A stretch of DNA of 64,000 nt from Cystobacter ferrugineus. Its GTDB lineage: Bacteria > Myxococcota > Myxococcia > Myxococcales > Myxococcaceae. Positions 8,521 through 16,294 of the stretch are shown in pieces (within the stretch, counting starts at the first letter, position 1; every line of letters starts with the position of its first letter). The notes below the pieces were generated by a model, which worked only from the letters and a program-made list of their open reading frames with translations, ran no database searches and had not been told where the DNA came from. Position numbers and translations under genes: made by a program. The stretch spans positions 783,932-847,931 of the forward strand of contig NZ_MPIN01000001.1 in NCBI RefSeq assembly GCF_001887355.1, in the 5' to 3' direction.

Positions 8521-9584
8521 TTCGCCCCCTCGATGACACAAGCGCCGACACGTCCCGTATCAGAGCACCCATAAACCAACACACGCGCGGCCTGTCCGTG
8601 CGTTGGTTCCAGTCTACCCACCTGGTGCAATGCAAGCCCCACTCCCAGGGCGCCGGCAGATGCCCCCGCGTCTCCCATTGCCTCGGCCGTGAGGCGGACC
8701 ACCAGTGGCTCCGGCATGAGGGAGGCATTGCGCAAGCTTGCCCACTGGAACTCGCGCGCCCAGAAGCTTTCTCCTGTCTGGCAGGAGAGGATTTCATCCA
8801 CCCTGCGGCCTCCCAACATGGGATTCAGGCGGAGTTCCCGGAATGCCTCCGTCAATCCGTCCGCCAGGTTGGGCTCTTCCTGGTGAAAGTGATGACGCTC
8901 CTCGGCCAACGTGTGAGCAACCACCCAGCCTCGCGGCTTCGGTCCCCGCACGTCGAGGGCCGCCGCGGAGGCGAGCAGGAAGAAGCCAGCTCCCTCTCCT
9001 GGAATGATGCCGTCACGCTGGGTGGGACCCTGGATGCGATTCTTCCTGGACAAGTGCCGCAAAGAAGAGGCATCACACATCGAATCCACCGCGCCCACCA
9101 CGACTCGCGAGTATCGTCGGCTCCTCAGGAACTCCGTGGCTTGGGCCAGCGCGGAGAAAAAACCGGCACGTCCCTCTGTCCACAGCCCGGATGAGGGCAC
9201 CTCCAGCCGCACTGAGCCCGCGGCGTCTCGCAGAGCCTGGAGCAACGCCGCCTCTTGAACTGGAGCACCACTGTCTGGTTCTGGGAGAGAAAGCACCAAG
9301 GGAAGTTGCTCGGCTTTCTCAGCGTGACCTGTCCGCAAACACTCACCCAGCGCGGTGACTGCCATGGCGGCCATGCGTTCGGTACGCGAGAGTTGGGGCT
9401 CTAGTAGCGTCAAGGCCGAGGCGATCACCGGCCGCCTCGCTCCATCAACCACCTGCGAGAAGCGAAAACGAGAAGCGGCCGCTGCCCATTCTACTTGCGT
9501 CATGCGGGCCGTCAGTCCCACGGGTGAACACAGCCCGAGACCCAAGATCGCCAGGCCTCCCGGTGCATGTGGGAGCCTTTTCAT
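8517..9584 (-). CDS. Beta-ketoacyl-synthase-like protein, catalytically dead, in effector operon
   Basis: A 355-residue thiolase-fold protein. It keeps structural marks of ketosynthases: GLGLCSPVGL at the N-terminus and DGIIPGEGAGFFLL in the middle. The segment aligning with the nucleophile (PSSGLWTEGRAGFFSAL) has no cysteine. The first catalytic His position reads LSCQTGES, and the GHxxGAAG motif reads GDAGASAG. All three catalytic residues are therefore lost and a scaffold or chaperone role is more likely than fatty-acid synthesis. Its ATG at 9584, with GGGAGG upstream, overlaps the DUF2169 stop (ATGA); its own stop overlaps the toxin start in the same way, which implies coupled translation and close functional linkage. 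Confidence 0.72.
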   Translation of the reverse strand: MKRLPHAPGGLAILGLGLCSPVGLTARMTQVEWAAAASRFRFSQVVDGARRPVIASALTLLEPQLSRTERMAAMAVTALGECLRTGHAEKAEQLPLVLSLPEPDSGAPVQEAALLQALRDAAGSVRLEVPSSGLWTEGRAGFFSALAQATEFLRSRRYSRVVVGAVDSMCDASSLRHLSRKNRIQGPTQRDGIIPGEGAGFFLLASAAALDVRGPKPRGWVVAHTLAEERHHFHQEEPNLADGLTEAFRELRLNPMLGGRRVDEILSCQTGESFWAREFQWASLRNASLMPEPLVVRLTAEAMGDAGASAGALGVGLALHQVGRLEPTHGQAARVLVYGCSDTGRVGACVIEGAK

Positions 9585-10624
9585 GTAAAGCACTCCTCCC
9601 ATGGCTCCAGCTCGCGGACCACTCCGTATTCGAATGCGGACAATTGGCGATGTGCGGGAATGGTCGCACGCCAGATAAGCGTCACTGCATGCTCATCGGG
9701 CTCCAGGTGCACAGCATCCAGCCGCAACGCACGCAACTCCTTGCGATGGCGGAAGTACACCTTCACTCCCAGACGGCAGCGAGGGAGCAGAAAAGCATAC
9801 TGTCCATCTGGAGAACATCCAGAGAGCACGACCTCCTCCCCGCCTCGTAGGTGGATGTCTGTGCGTAGTCCGGGAGCAGCCGCGAAGAAGAAGCGCTCAT
9901 CGAAGTCCCTGGCCCACAGCGGAGCCCGTCGTTCCACCCATTGTGCGTCGTAGGTTCCCGCAAGGGCCAGTCGTGGTTGCCACCCACGAGCAATGGGACC
10001 CAAGCCTACCGGCTCCACGCGGTCAGTGGGACCTTCCATGCACCGCAGCGGATCCTCGATATTGGGGAGGGGACAACCCATTGCCTCACGCACCGAGGTG
10101 TAGAAGCCATGCCCCACCGGATTGCGTGGCTCGTATTGAGGGGGGGCGTCTTCTCTGCTCTGGGCCACGCCGCCAAAACTGTGCTCGTACAGGAGCGACA
10201 TGGACTCGAAAGGCTTGGGCTCGGATGGGCGAGGGCCCAACACCCCGCGCGTCCAGATCCTGTCGCCCCATACTTGCACGCCTTTCCTGCACGGTCCTAC
10301 TCGAACTGCGGCGAGCATCTGACTCACCGGCCGACCACCGGGAGCCCAGGCAGTCGCGGATACGTACACATCAGTGCCTGGCCGAACCCAGGCCGTCTGT
10401 GCCTCGTGCCTCAAACTGGAGCGGCCCGGCTCACCCCAGTACACATCCGCCAGAGGGGGGAGGGGTTGCTCTTCGCTCGGCTTCAGCGGCTCCGAGGAGG
10501 GCCGGCCCGCAGGCGGCAACCGGAATCTCCCAGACGCGCATACGACTAGAACCTCAAGCCCTTCCTTGGTGAGCGACGGGAAGTCCGCTACCGCGAAAGG
10601 GCAGAGGTTCTTCAGGTTCGGCAT
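9581..10624 (-). CDS. DUF2169 family type VI secretion accessory protein
   Basis: A 347-residue beta-rich cytoplasmic protein resembling DUF2169. Typical features are the N-terminal NLCPFAVADF region, VRPGTDVYVSATAWAPGG and a VWGDRIWTRG block. DUF2169 proteins are encoded with PAAR-like and toxin genes, and in Agrobacterium one is needed to load a DNase effector onto the type VI apparatus. The start at 10624 was chosen over the upstream in-frame ATG because GGGGGGAG lies 5 nt before it. As the first gene of the five-gene operon it probably acts as adaptor/chaperone for the effector two genes downstream. Confidence 0.75.
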   Translation of the reverse strand: MPNLKNLCPFAVADFPSLTKEGLEVLVVCASGRFRLPPAGRPSSEPLKPSEEQPLPPLADVYWGEPGRSSLRHEAQTAWVRPGTDVYVSATAWAPGGRPVSQMLAAVRVGPCRKGVQVWGDRIWTRGVLGPRPSEPKPFESMSLLYEHSFGGVAQSREDAPPQYEPRNPVGHGFYTSVREAMGCPLPNIEDPLRCMEGPTDRVEPVGLGPIARGWQPRLALAGTYDAQWVERRAPLWARDFDERFFFAAAPGLRTDIHLRGGEEVVLSGCSPDGQYAFLLPRCRLGVKVYFRHRKELRALRLDAVHLEPDEHAVTLIWRATIPAHRQLSAFEYGVVRELEPWEECFT

Positions 10625-10747
10625 TTTCTCCCCCCCTGATCCAACGTCCTGGATGTTGACGAGGTGGGGACTGACATTCAAGAGGATCGGGGATTCGCGA
10701 GCACGCCTCTCGAACTTTGGATCAACTCGGAGAAGGCACTGGGCGCT

Positions 10748-11671
10748 TCACGCCCGGGCGCGAGTGATGAGCACCACGGAGCCGAGGATGGCGCCCATGG
10801 CCACGAGGCCGCTCGGGCTCAGCGACTCGCCCGCGAGCACGACGCCCAGGAGCACCGCCACCATCGGGTTGACGTACGCGTAGCTCATGGCGAGCGCGGG
10901 CCGCGTGTGGCGCAGCAGGTAGCCGTACGCGCTGAAGGCCACGAGCGAGCCGAAGACGATGAGGTAGGCCACGCTGAGCAGGGCCTTCGCGGACGGCACG
11001 GCCGTGAGGCGCTCGCCCCGGATGAGGCTGACCAGCAGGAAGGCGGCGCCGCCGGTGAGCATCTGCGTGGCGCTGGCCATGAGCCCCCCGGCGAGCGGCA
11101 GCCGGCGTGAAATCACCGAGCCCAGGGCCCAGCTCATCGGGCCCACCAACAGGGCCAGCGTGGCCCAGACGTTGCCCCGCAGCGCACTGCCCATGTTGAG
11201 CACGATGAGGCCGCAGAAGCCGATGGCCAGTCCCCAGCGCTCGGCGCGCCCGGGCCACTGGCCGGAGAGCCCGCTGAAGAGCGCCGCCCACAGCGGCACG
11301 CTGCCCACCACGAGCGCCACCACTCCCGAGGACACCCACTGCTGGGAGAACACCACGGCGCCATTGCCCAACAGCAACAGCAGCACGCCCATCACCGCGC
11401 CCCCCGCCCACTGCCGGGCCGTGGGGTTCGCCGCGCCGCGCAACCGCAACGTCGTGTAGAGGATGAGCCCCGCCGTCAGGAAGCGCACCGAGGCCATCAT
11501 GAAGGGCGGCAGGCCCCCCTGGAGTGCCCAGTGGACCGCCAGGTACGTCGAGCCCCAGATGACGTAGAGCGCGAAGAGGCAGAAGACGAGCATCGCGCGG
11601 CCGCCCTCCGCGAGGGGGGATGTGGTGGGCAGGCTCGAAGAGGGAGTCGTGGACGGAGACAGGGTGGCCAA
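10748..11671 (-). CDS. EamA/DMT-family exporter (YedA-like)
   Basis: A 307-residue integral membrane protein with ten predicted helices in two EamA halves. The first begins at LFALYVIWGSTYLA (residues 33-46), where the family signature is WGSTY. The second half includes PMSWALGSVISRR and ends with NPMVAVLLGVVLAGE. Relatives export amino acids or other small metabolites; the substrate cannot be read. A Ser/Thr/Pro-rich tail of about 25 residues precedes the first helix. The gene diverges from hrcA across a 245-bp intergenic region and lies 123 bp upstream of the effector operon on the same strand. Confidence 0.88.
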   Translation of the reverse strand: MATLSPSTTPSSSLPTTSPLAEGGRAMLVFCLFALYVIWGSTYLAVHWALQGGLPPFMMASVRFLTAGLILYTTLRLRGAANPTARQWAGGAVMGVLLLLLGNGAVVFSQQWVSSGVVALVVGSVPLWAALFSGLSGQWPGRAERWGLAIGFCGLIVLNMGSALRGNVWATLALLVGPMSWALGSVISRRLPLAGGLMASATQMLTGGAAFLLVSLIRGERLTAVPSAKALLSVAYLIVFGSLVAFSAYGYLLRHTRPALAMSYAYVNPMVAVLLGVVLAGESLSPSGLVAMGAILGSVVLITRARA

Positions 11672-11811
11672 GGCGCGCTGCTTCTAACGCCCCTTCCGGA
11701 ACTCCGCGATGTATGCCCCCGGCGTACCCCGCCTCTGGTGCATCCACCGGGGCTCGCTCTCCTGCTCGCTCGCGGCTCGACCTCCGCGCGCTTGTCACGG
11801 TGACAACCGGG

Positions 11812-11845
11812 GAGAAGGGGATTGAACCGTTCTCGCCGCCTTTTT
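11812..11845 (+). promoter_or_regulatory. Hairpin plus T-run upstream of hrcA
   Basis: GAGAA (11812-11816) pairs with TTCTC (11830-11834) around GGGGATTGAACCG, and a CTTTTTAAA run follows at 11840-11847. This could be a terminator/attenuator in the hrcA leader. No CIRCE element (TTAGCACTC-N9-GAGTGCTAA) is present in the 245-bp region between the two divergent genes. Confidence 0.3.
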
Positions 11846-11916
11846 AAACTTTCAGTGCACCCTCGGCGGGCCGGGCCTGGGGCGCGACCATCGTCACCGC
11901 ACCGTCACCAGGGAAT

Positions 11917-12957
11917 GTGAGCCAGATGTCCGAGGAGCTGGGCGATCGCGAGAAGGAAGTCCTCCGTGCCGTCGTGCAGGAGTACATCACGACGGGCGGG
12001 CCCGTGGGCAGCCAACACCTCGCGCGCAAGCCCGAGTTCGACGTGTCCTCGGCCACGCTGCGCAACGTGCTGGCGGACCTGGAGGAGCTCGGTTTCCTCG
12101 AGAAGCCCCACACCTCGGCGGGCCGGGTGCCCACGGATCGCGGCTACCGCTTCTACGTGGACACGCTGGTGCGCCTGAAGGATCCCGGCCCGCGTGATCG
12201 CGAGCTCATCCACGCGGGGCTCGCCCACGAGTCCGGCATGGACGAGCTGCTGTCGGAGGCCTCGCGCCTCTTGCACGCGCTCACCCGGCACGCGGGCGTC
12301 GTCGTCACCCCGCGCCCGGACGCCGCCGTGTTCCACCGCATCGAGTTCGTGCGCCTGCGCGAGGATCGCGTCCTCGCCATCCTCGTGGGGCAGAACGGCC
12401 AGGTGCAGAACAAGCTCCTCACGGTGGACTTCCCCGTCACCTCGGACGAGCTGCTCAAGGCGAGCAACTACCTGTCCGAGCTCTTGCACGAGGTGACGCT
12501 GGAGGAGGCGCGCGAGCGCATCCGCGCCGAGCTGGATCACGAGCAGGCGCTCTACAACGCGCTCACGGCCAAGGCGCTCAAGCTGGGCGCGGCGGCCACG
12601 GATCTCCAGACGGGCGAGCGCGTGCTCATCGAGGGCACGGGCTCGTTCCTGGAGCAGCCCGAGTTCGCCGACGTCGAGCGCATGCGCGCGCTCTTCAAGG
12701 CGCTCGGGGAGAAGCACAAGCTGCTGTCGCTGTTGGATCGGGTGCAGCGCGCGCGCGAGATGCAGATCTTCATCGGCACCGAGAGTGAGTTCTCCTCGGC
12801 GGGCGACGTGACCGTCATCGCGAGCCCCTACGGCAGCCGCGAGCAGGTGCTGGGCACGGTGGGCGTCATTGGCCCCACGCGGATGAACTACCAGCGCATC
12901 ATCCCCCTGGTGAACTTCACCGCGCAGGCGCTCTCGCTGGCGCTCGAAAAGGCGTAG
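11917..12957 (+). CDS. hrcA: Heat-inducible transcription repressor HrcA
   Basis: HrcA represses heat-shock operons by binding CIRCE operators, with GroEL as co-regulator. The 346-residue product has the N-terminal winged helix (EKEVLRAVVQEYITTGGPVG, then SSATLRNVLADLEELGFLEK and TSAGRVPTDRGYRFYVD) and the family's C-terminal GAF-like region ending in IGPTRMNYQRIIPLVNF. The frame opens at GTG 11917 with an in-frame ATG at 11926; either may be used. In many bacteria hrcA leads grpE-dnaK-dnaJ. Here the next gene is on the opposite strand and no chaperone gene is near, so it is an orphan copy. Confidence 0.93.
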   Translation: MSQMSEELGDREKEVLRAVVQEYITTGGPVGSQHLARKPEFDVSSATLRNVLADLEELGFLEKPHTSAGRVPTDRGYRFYVDTLVRLKDPGPRDRELIHAGLAHESGMDELLSEASRLLHALTRHAGVVVTPRPDAAVFHRIEFVRLREDRVLAILVGQNGQVQNKLLTVDFPVTSDELLKASNYLSELLHEVTLEEARERIRAELDHEQALYNALTAKALKLGAAATDLQTGERVLIEGTGSFLEQPEFADVERMRALFKALGEKHKLLSLLDRVQRAREMQIFIGTESEFSSAGDVTVIASPYGSREQVLGTVGVIGPTRMNYQRIIPLVNFTAQALSLALEKA

Positions 12958-12990
12958 GCCCCCGGGCGGCCGGGCCGCTCCCCGTCTTCT

Positions 12991-13992
12991 TCAGTGGGGC
13001 TCGACCGGGTTGGCGGGCACGAAGACGCGCAGGGCCGAGGGCAGGAGCTCGAAGCGCACGGGCGTCTGGCCAATCATCTCCCCGTCCGCGTTGACGTCCT
13101 GCGGAGGTATGGCCTCCACGAGTATGCGCGGGCCGCTCACGGCCTTGACGGCGGGGTGGGCCAGGTGCTCGCCCCGGCGCACGGTGAGGGCCACGCGCGC
13201 CAGCGTGGACAGGTCCTGCATGTGTCCGAGCCCCGTGCCCTCGCGCCCCGCCTCGGTCGAGGGTGCGGAGATGACGTAGGCGTCCAGCAGGTGATCGTCG
13301 AGCGTGGCATCGGGCGTCACCATGTTGCCCGCGCCGTGGTAGCGGCCATTGCCCACCACGAGCTGGAGCACGTTCTGCTCCAGCTCCTCGGTGTCGGTCA
13401 CCACCCGGACGCGGAAGGGTTGGTGCTCCCAGAGCTCGGCGGCGGCGGCCACGGGGTAGGCGAGCTTGCCCACGCGGCGCTTGAGCTCGGGGGTGAGCCG
13501 CCGGGCGATGGCCGAGGCCAGGCCGAGGCTCACCGCGTTGAGGAAGGGGTGGCCGTTGGCGAGTCCCACGTCCACGCGCGCGGTGTAGCCCGCGGCGATG
13601 ACGTCGCAGGCGGCCTCCAGCGTGGGCTCGATGCCGAGCGAGCGCGCGAAGTCGTTGCCCGTGCCCAGCGGCAGCACGCCGAGCGTCACGTCCTGGCCGA
13701 GCAGGGGCTTGATGGCGTAGTTGAGCGTTCCATCTCCGCCGCCCACGAGGATGCGCCGCACGCCACCCGCCACGGCCTCGCGCAGCAACTGCTCCATCTG
13801 TTCGTGGTCCTGGACCTCGTGGCTGGCCGTCAGGCGGACGCCCCGGGCCTCGAGCGCGGTGAGCGTGGCCGACAAGGCCTCCCCGCCCATGCGCGAGTTG
13901 GGATTGAGCAGCAGGATCGCGGGCCCCTCATCGAGGAATACACGCTCGGGCCTCGCGCGAAGCGCGGCATCTGGATGGATCTCGCTGTTCAT
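12991..13992 (-). CDS. YegS/diacylglycerol-kinase-family lipid kinase
   Basis: A 333-residue cytoplasmic lipid kinase of the DAGK catalytic family, using ATP to phosphorylate a lipid alcohol. The nucleotide-binding motifs are visible: LLLNPNSRMGG near residue 27, VGGGDGTLN near residue 85, and LPLGTGNDFARSLG near residue 105. The C-terminal beta-sandwich (from about residue 160) carries NGRYHGAGNMVTPDA, typical of YegS/DgkB relatives. It faces hrcA tail to tail with a 33-bp gap. The specific lipid (diacylglycerol, sphingoid base or phosphatidylglycerol) cannot be determined. Confidence 0.88.
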   Translation of the reverse strand: MNSEIHPDAALRARPERVFLDEGPAILLLNPNSRMGGEALSATLTALEARGVRLTASHEVQDHEQMEQLLREAVAGGVRRILVGGGDGTLNYAIKPLLGQDVTLGVLPLGTGNDFARSLGIEPTLEAACDVIAAGYTARVDVGLANGHPFLNAVSLGLASAIARRLTPELKRRVGKLAYPVAAAAELWEHQPFRVRVVTDTEELEQNVLQLVVGNGRYHGAGNMVTPDATLDDHLLDAYVISAPSTEAGREGTGLGHMQDLSTLARVALTVRRGEHLAHPAVKAVSGPRILVEAIPPQDVNADGEMIGQTPVRFELLPSALRVFVPANPVEPH

Positions 13993-14131
13993 GCCCCTTC
14001 AAGCTGTGCATGGGACCGCGGTCCAGCCAGCCAACACCGGGGAATCCAGCCGGTGTGCAGTCATCCACTCCCAGGCACACAGGCACACCGAGCGGGAGGC
14101 GCGCGCCACCTGCCCGCTCCTCCTCCCGTCG

Positions 14132-14848
14132 TCAGCGCGACTCCTCGTCCTTGGCGGACAGGGACTCGGCCGTCCACGGCCACGTGTTGGGCGAGGTCTC
14201 GTAGCTCGCCAGCAGCTCGGCGGGATCCTGGTAGACGTCGCGGCAGCCCGCCGTGCGCAGATCGTCCTCGGGGAAGCCGCCGCAGCGCAGCCCCACGCTG
14301 ACCAGCCCCAGCTTGCCCGCGGCCAGCGCGTCGAAGGGCGTGTCGCCAATCACCACCACGCTGTGCGGATCCGGCCGGCCCAGCCGCTCCATCGCCGCGT
14401 CGAAGATGTCCGGATTCGGCTTCGTCTTGGACACGTCGCCCTTGGACGTCTCGCCGTGCGTGAGTCCCTCGATGCGGCACAGGCGGATGTAGCGCTCCAG
14501 CTCGTCCTCGTTGGCGCTCGAGGCGAGCACCAGCTTCAGCCCGTCCTGGCGCAGCCGCTGGAACAGCTCGCGCACCTGCGGGAAGGGCCGCAGCTTGGGC
14601 ATGAACTCGCGCTTGAAGAGCGCGGAGCGGTAGTCGCTCAGCTCCTGGCCGAACTTCTCCAGCTCGTCCTCGGTGAAGAAGACGGGCAGCAGTTGGTCCG
14701 CGCCCTTTCCAATCTGACTGCGTACGTGAGCGAAGGGCACATCCCGGCCGAACTCCAGGAAGGCGCGCCGCCAGGCCTCGGCGTGCTCGTCCACGGAATC
14801 CACCAACGTGCCGTCCACATCGAAGATGACGTTCTGCACCAGCGCCAT
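14132..14848 (-). CDS. HAD-superfamily hydrolase (beta-phosphoglucomutase/phosphatase-like)
   Basis: A 238-residue haloacid-dehalogenase-type enzyme with all four motifs: nucleophile motif FDVDGTLVDS (residues 8-17), motif II LVLASSANEDE, the lysine of motif III in KTKPNPDIF, and motif IV VIGDTPFDALAA. An alpha-helical cap lies between motifs I and II, as in subfamily IA phosphatases and phosphoglucomutases. The start at 14848 has a GGAG about 10 nt upstream. The longer upstream frame lacks coding character and was rejected. It is probably a phosphoric monoester hydrolase acting on a sugar or glycolate phosphate. Confidence 0.87.
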   Translation of the reverse strand: MALVQNVIFDVDGTLVDSVDEHAEAWRRAFLEFGRDVPFAHVRSQIGKGADQLLPVFFTEDELEKFGQELSDYRSALFKREFMPKLRPFPQVRELFQRLRQDGLKLVLASSANEDELERYIRLCRIEGLTHGETSKGDVSKTKPNPDIFDAAMERLGRPDPHSVVVIGDTPFDALAAGKLGLVSVGLRCGGFPEDDLRTAGCRDVYQDPAELLASYETSPNTWPWTAESLSAKDEESR

Positions 14849-14913
14849 ACCGTCGCACTCCTTCCGCCAGAAGGTGGGGATGGCCCTGAATGGGTTCAAC
14901 CCGGAATAATGCG

Positions 14914-15681
14914 CTAGAGGCCCCCCTCGGGAGCGAATGTCTTGGAGCCGACATCGTAACCCCCTGGAGCGGTGAGCGCGAAGGTCTCCGCGGGCAGGGT
15001 GGGGTTGAGCTCCACGCGGGTGAGGATGGTCCGCGCCACCTGCTGGGCGCCTGCCCACTGAGTCAGCCGCCGGGGGACGCACAACTCCAGGCCCGGCTCG
15101 CACTGCTCCTCCTCCACCCGGAGCTCCGAGAGCGCCTCGCCGCTGCGCATGCGCTTGCCGAGGAAGTCCAGGGCGGGCCAGCGCAGCACGTACGTCACCT
15201 CCACGTCGCTGCCCGCGGGCTTCACCGTCAGCTCCACCGCCTCGGGGCCCCGCGGGTGCGAGGCGCGGCGGGCCGTCACCCCCTGGCTCGGCAACAGCGG
15301 CGCGCGGAAGCCCTCGGGGACGAAGGGGGAGAAGAGCCGGGTGAGCACGCCCATGCGCCGCTCGGGCGTGAGCGTGTCCTCGTAGGTGAAGAACTTGCGC
15401 GCCCCGTCATCGCGCTCCACCAGGTGCTCGCCATCCCAGGCCCAGGTGCGCGAGGCGGGCGCTCCGAGCGTGCCCAGCATCTTGAGCGGGGCGCGGTAGG
15501 CGAACTGGAAGTCCATCGTCTGGGCCCCCTCGGTCGCCGTGCCCGCGAGCACGTAGCTGGTGAGCTTGCCGTCGCGGGCGGCCAGGCGTTGCCGCACGCC
15601 CGCCAGCAGGGCGGACGGATCTTCTCCCCGGCGGCAGCCGGTGAGCACGAGCAGGACGAGGAAGAGGGAGCGAGCGGCCAT
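14914..15681 (-). CDS. Outer-membrane lipoprotein, LolA/LolB-like fold
   Basis: A 255-residue lipoprotein with signal peptide MAARSLFLVLLVLTGC; the lipobox LTGC places the acylated Cys at residue 16. The mature part starts with PSALLAGVRQRLAARDGKLTSYVLAGTA and continues as long antiparallel beta strands, the pattern of LolA/LolB/RseB-like lipid-binding domains often annotated in myxobacteria as outer-membrane lipoprotein-sorting-like proteins. Two Cys in EQCEPGLELCVP may form a disulfide. The precise role is unknown; lipid or lipoprotein handling at the outer membrane is plausible. It lies 65 bp upstream of the HAD gene on the same strand. Confidence 0.75.
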   Translation of the reverse strand: MAARSLFLVLLVLTGCRRGEDPSALLAGVRQRLAARDGKLTSYVLAGTATEGAQTMDFQFAYRAPLKMLGTLGAPASRTWAWDGEHLVERDDGARKFFTYEDTLTPERRMGVLTRLFSPFVPEGFRAPLLPSQGVTARRASHPRGPEAVELTVKPAGSDVEVTYVLRWPALDFLGKRMRSGEALSELRVEEEQCEPGLELCVPRRLTQWAGAQQVARTILTRVELNPTLPAETFALTAPGGYDVGSKTFAPEGGL

Positions 15682-15706
15682 GTGCGTGGGCCCCGGTGAA
15701 AATGAA

Positions 15707-15736
15707 GAAGGCCCCACTGTCGCCAGCGGGGCCTTC
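15707..15736 (-). terminator. Rho-independent terminator for the small lipoprotein gene
   Basis: Perfect 9-bp stem GAAGGCCCC/GGGGCCTTC (15707-15715 with 15728-15736) and a 12-base loop. On the minus strand it is followed by the T-rich stretch TTCATTTTC. It lies 33 bp after the stop of the gene at 15770. Confidence 0.75.
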
Positions 15737-15769
15737 GTTGAACCCTCCGTGGACACGGAGAGACAGGGA

Positions 15770-16120
15770 CTACTTCACCGCCACGCCGGTGGCCGTGGAC
15801 AGCGGGAAGGCGATGATGGTGCCGGTGAGGGCGAAGATGCCGTGGCGCGGCGTGGTGGCGGCGTCGAGCAGCTGCACCTTGTTGCCGCCCATGGCCTTGG
15901 CCTCGCTGACCAGCAGCCGGTTCACCACGGTGTCCAGGTCGCTCTGCACCAGGTCGATGACGTGGAAGATGGCGGTCAGGCCGAGGGCGGTGCCCTGGAT
16001 GACGGCGATGGGCTCGCCACCCGTGGCCGCCACTTCATTGCCGGAAACCACCGCGGTCTCCACGCTGGTGCACGCCACGAGACCGCCCGCCAGAACCGCC
16101 GCAACAATCGCCTTCTTCAT
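15770..16120 (-). CDS. Small lipoprotein (116 aa)
   Basis: Signal peptide MKKAIVAAVLAGGLVAC with lipobox LVAC (acylated Cys17) and a 100-residue mature domain. A hydrophobic, glycine-rich stretch (FALTGTIIAFPLSTATGVAV) closes the protein. The middle NRLLVSEAKAMGGNKVQLLDA resembles the alpha-beta hairpin of small periplasmic lipoproteins such as the TRL/YbjP-like groups, but no firm family is assigned. It has its own strong terminator (15707-15736), so it is probably a monocistronic, well-expressed gene. Confidence 0.75.
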   Translation of the reverse strand: MKKAIVAAVLAGGLVACTSVETAVVSGNEVAATGGEPIAVIQGTALGLTAIFHVIDLVQSDLDTVVNRLLVSEAKAMGGNKVQLLDAATTPRHGIFALTGTIIAFPLSTATGVAVK

Positions 16121-16294
16121 CGTGTGTCTCCTCCAAAACGCTCAGGCTCAGCGCCCCCCGTCGCATGAAGCAAGCCCTCGACGAGTTGCCCGGCCTTCGA
16201 GTGGCGTGGGGGTCGTAGCAAAGGCCGCTTTCAAGTCAAGCAATGGATGGGCGTATTGAAATGCCCGGAACGGGTTGCTACCCCGTGGCTCCCC

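Noticed and set aside
11812-11845. tRNA-like T-loop (GGTTCAATCC on the minus strand) next to a hairpin
   Set aside because: The five-base-pair T-stem does not form, and no acceptor, anticodon arm or CCA is present; it was kept only as a leader hairpin.
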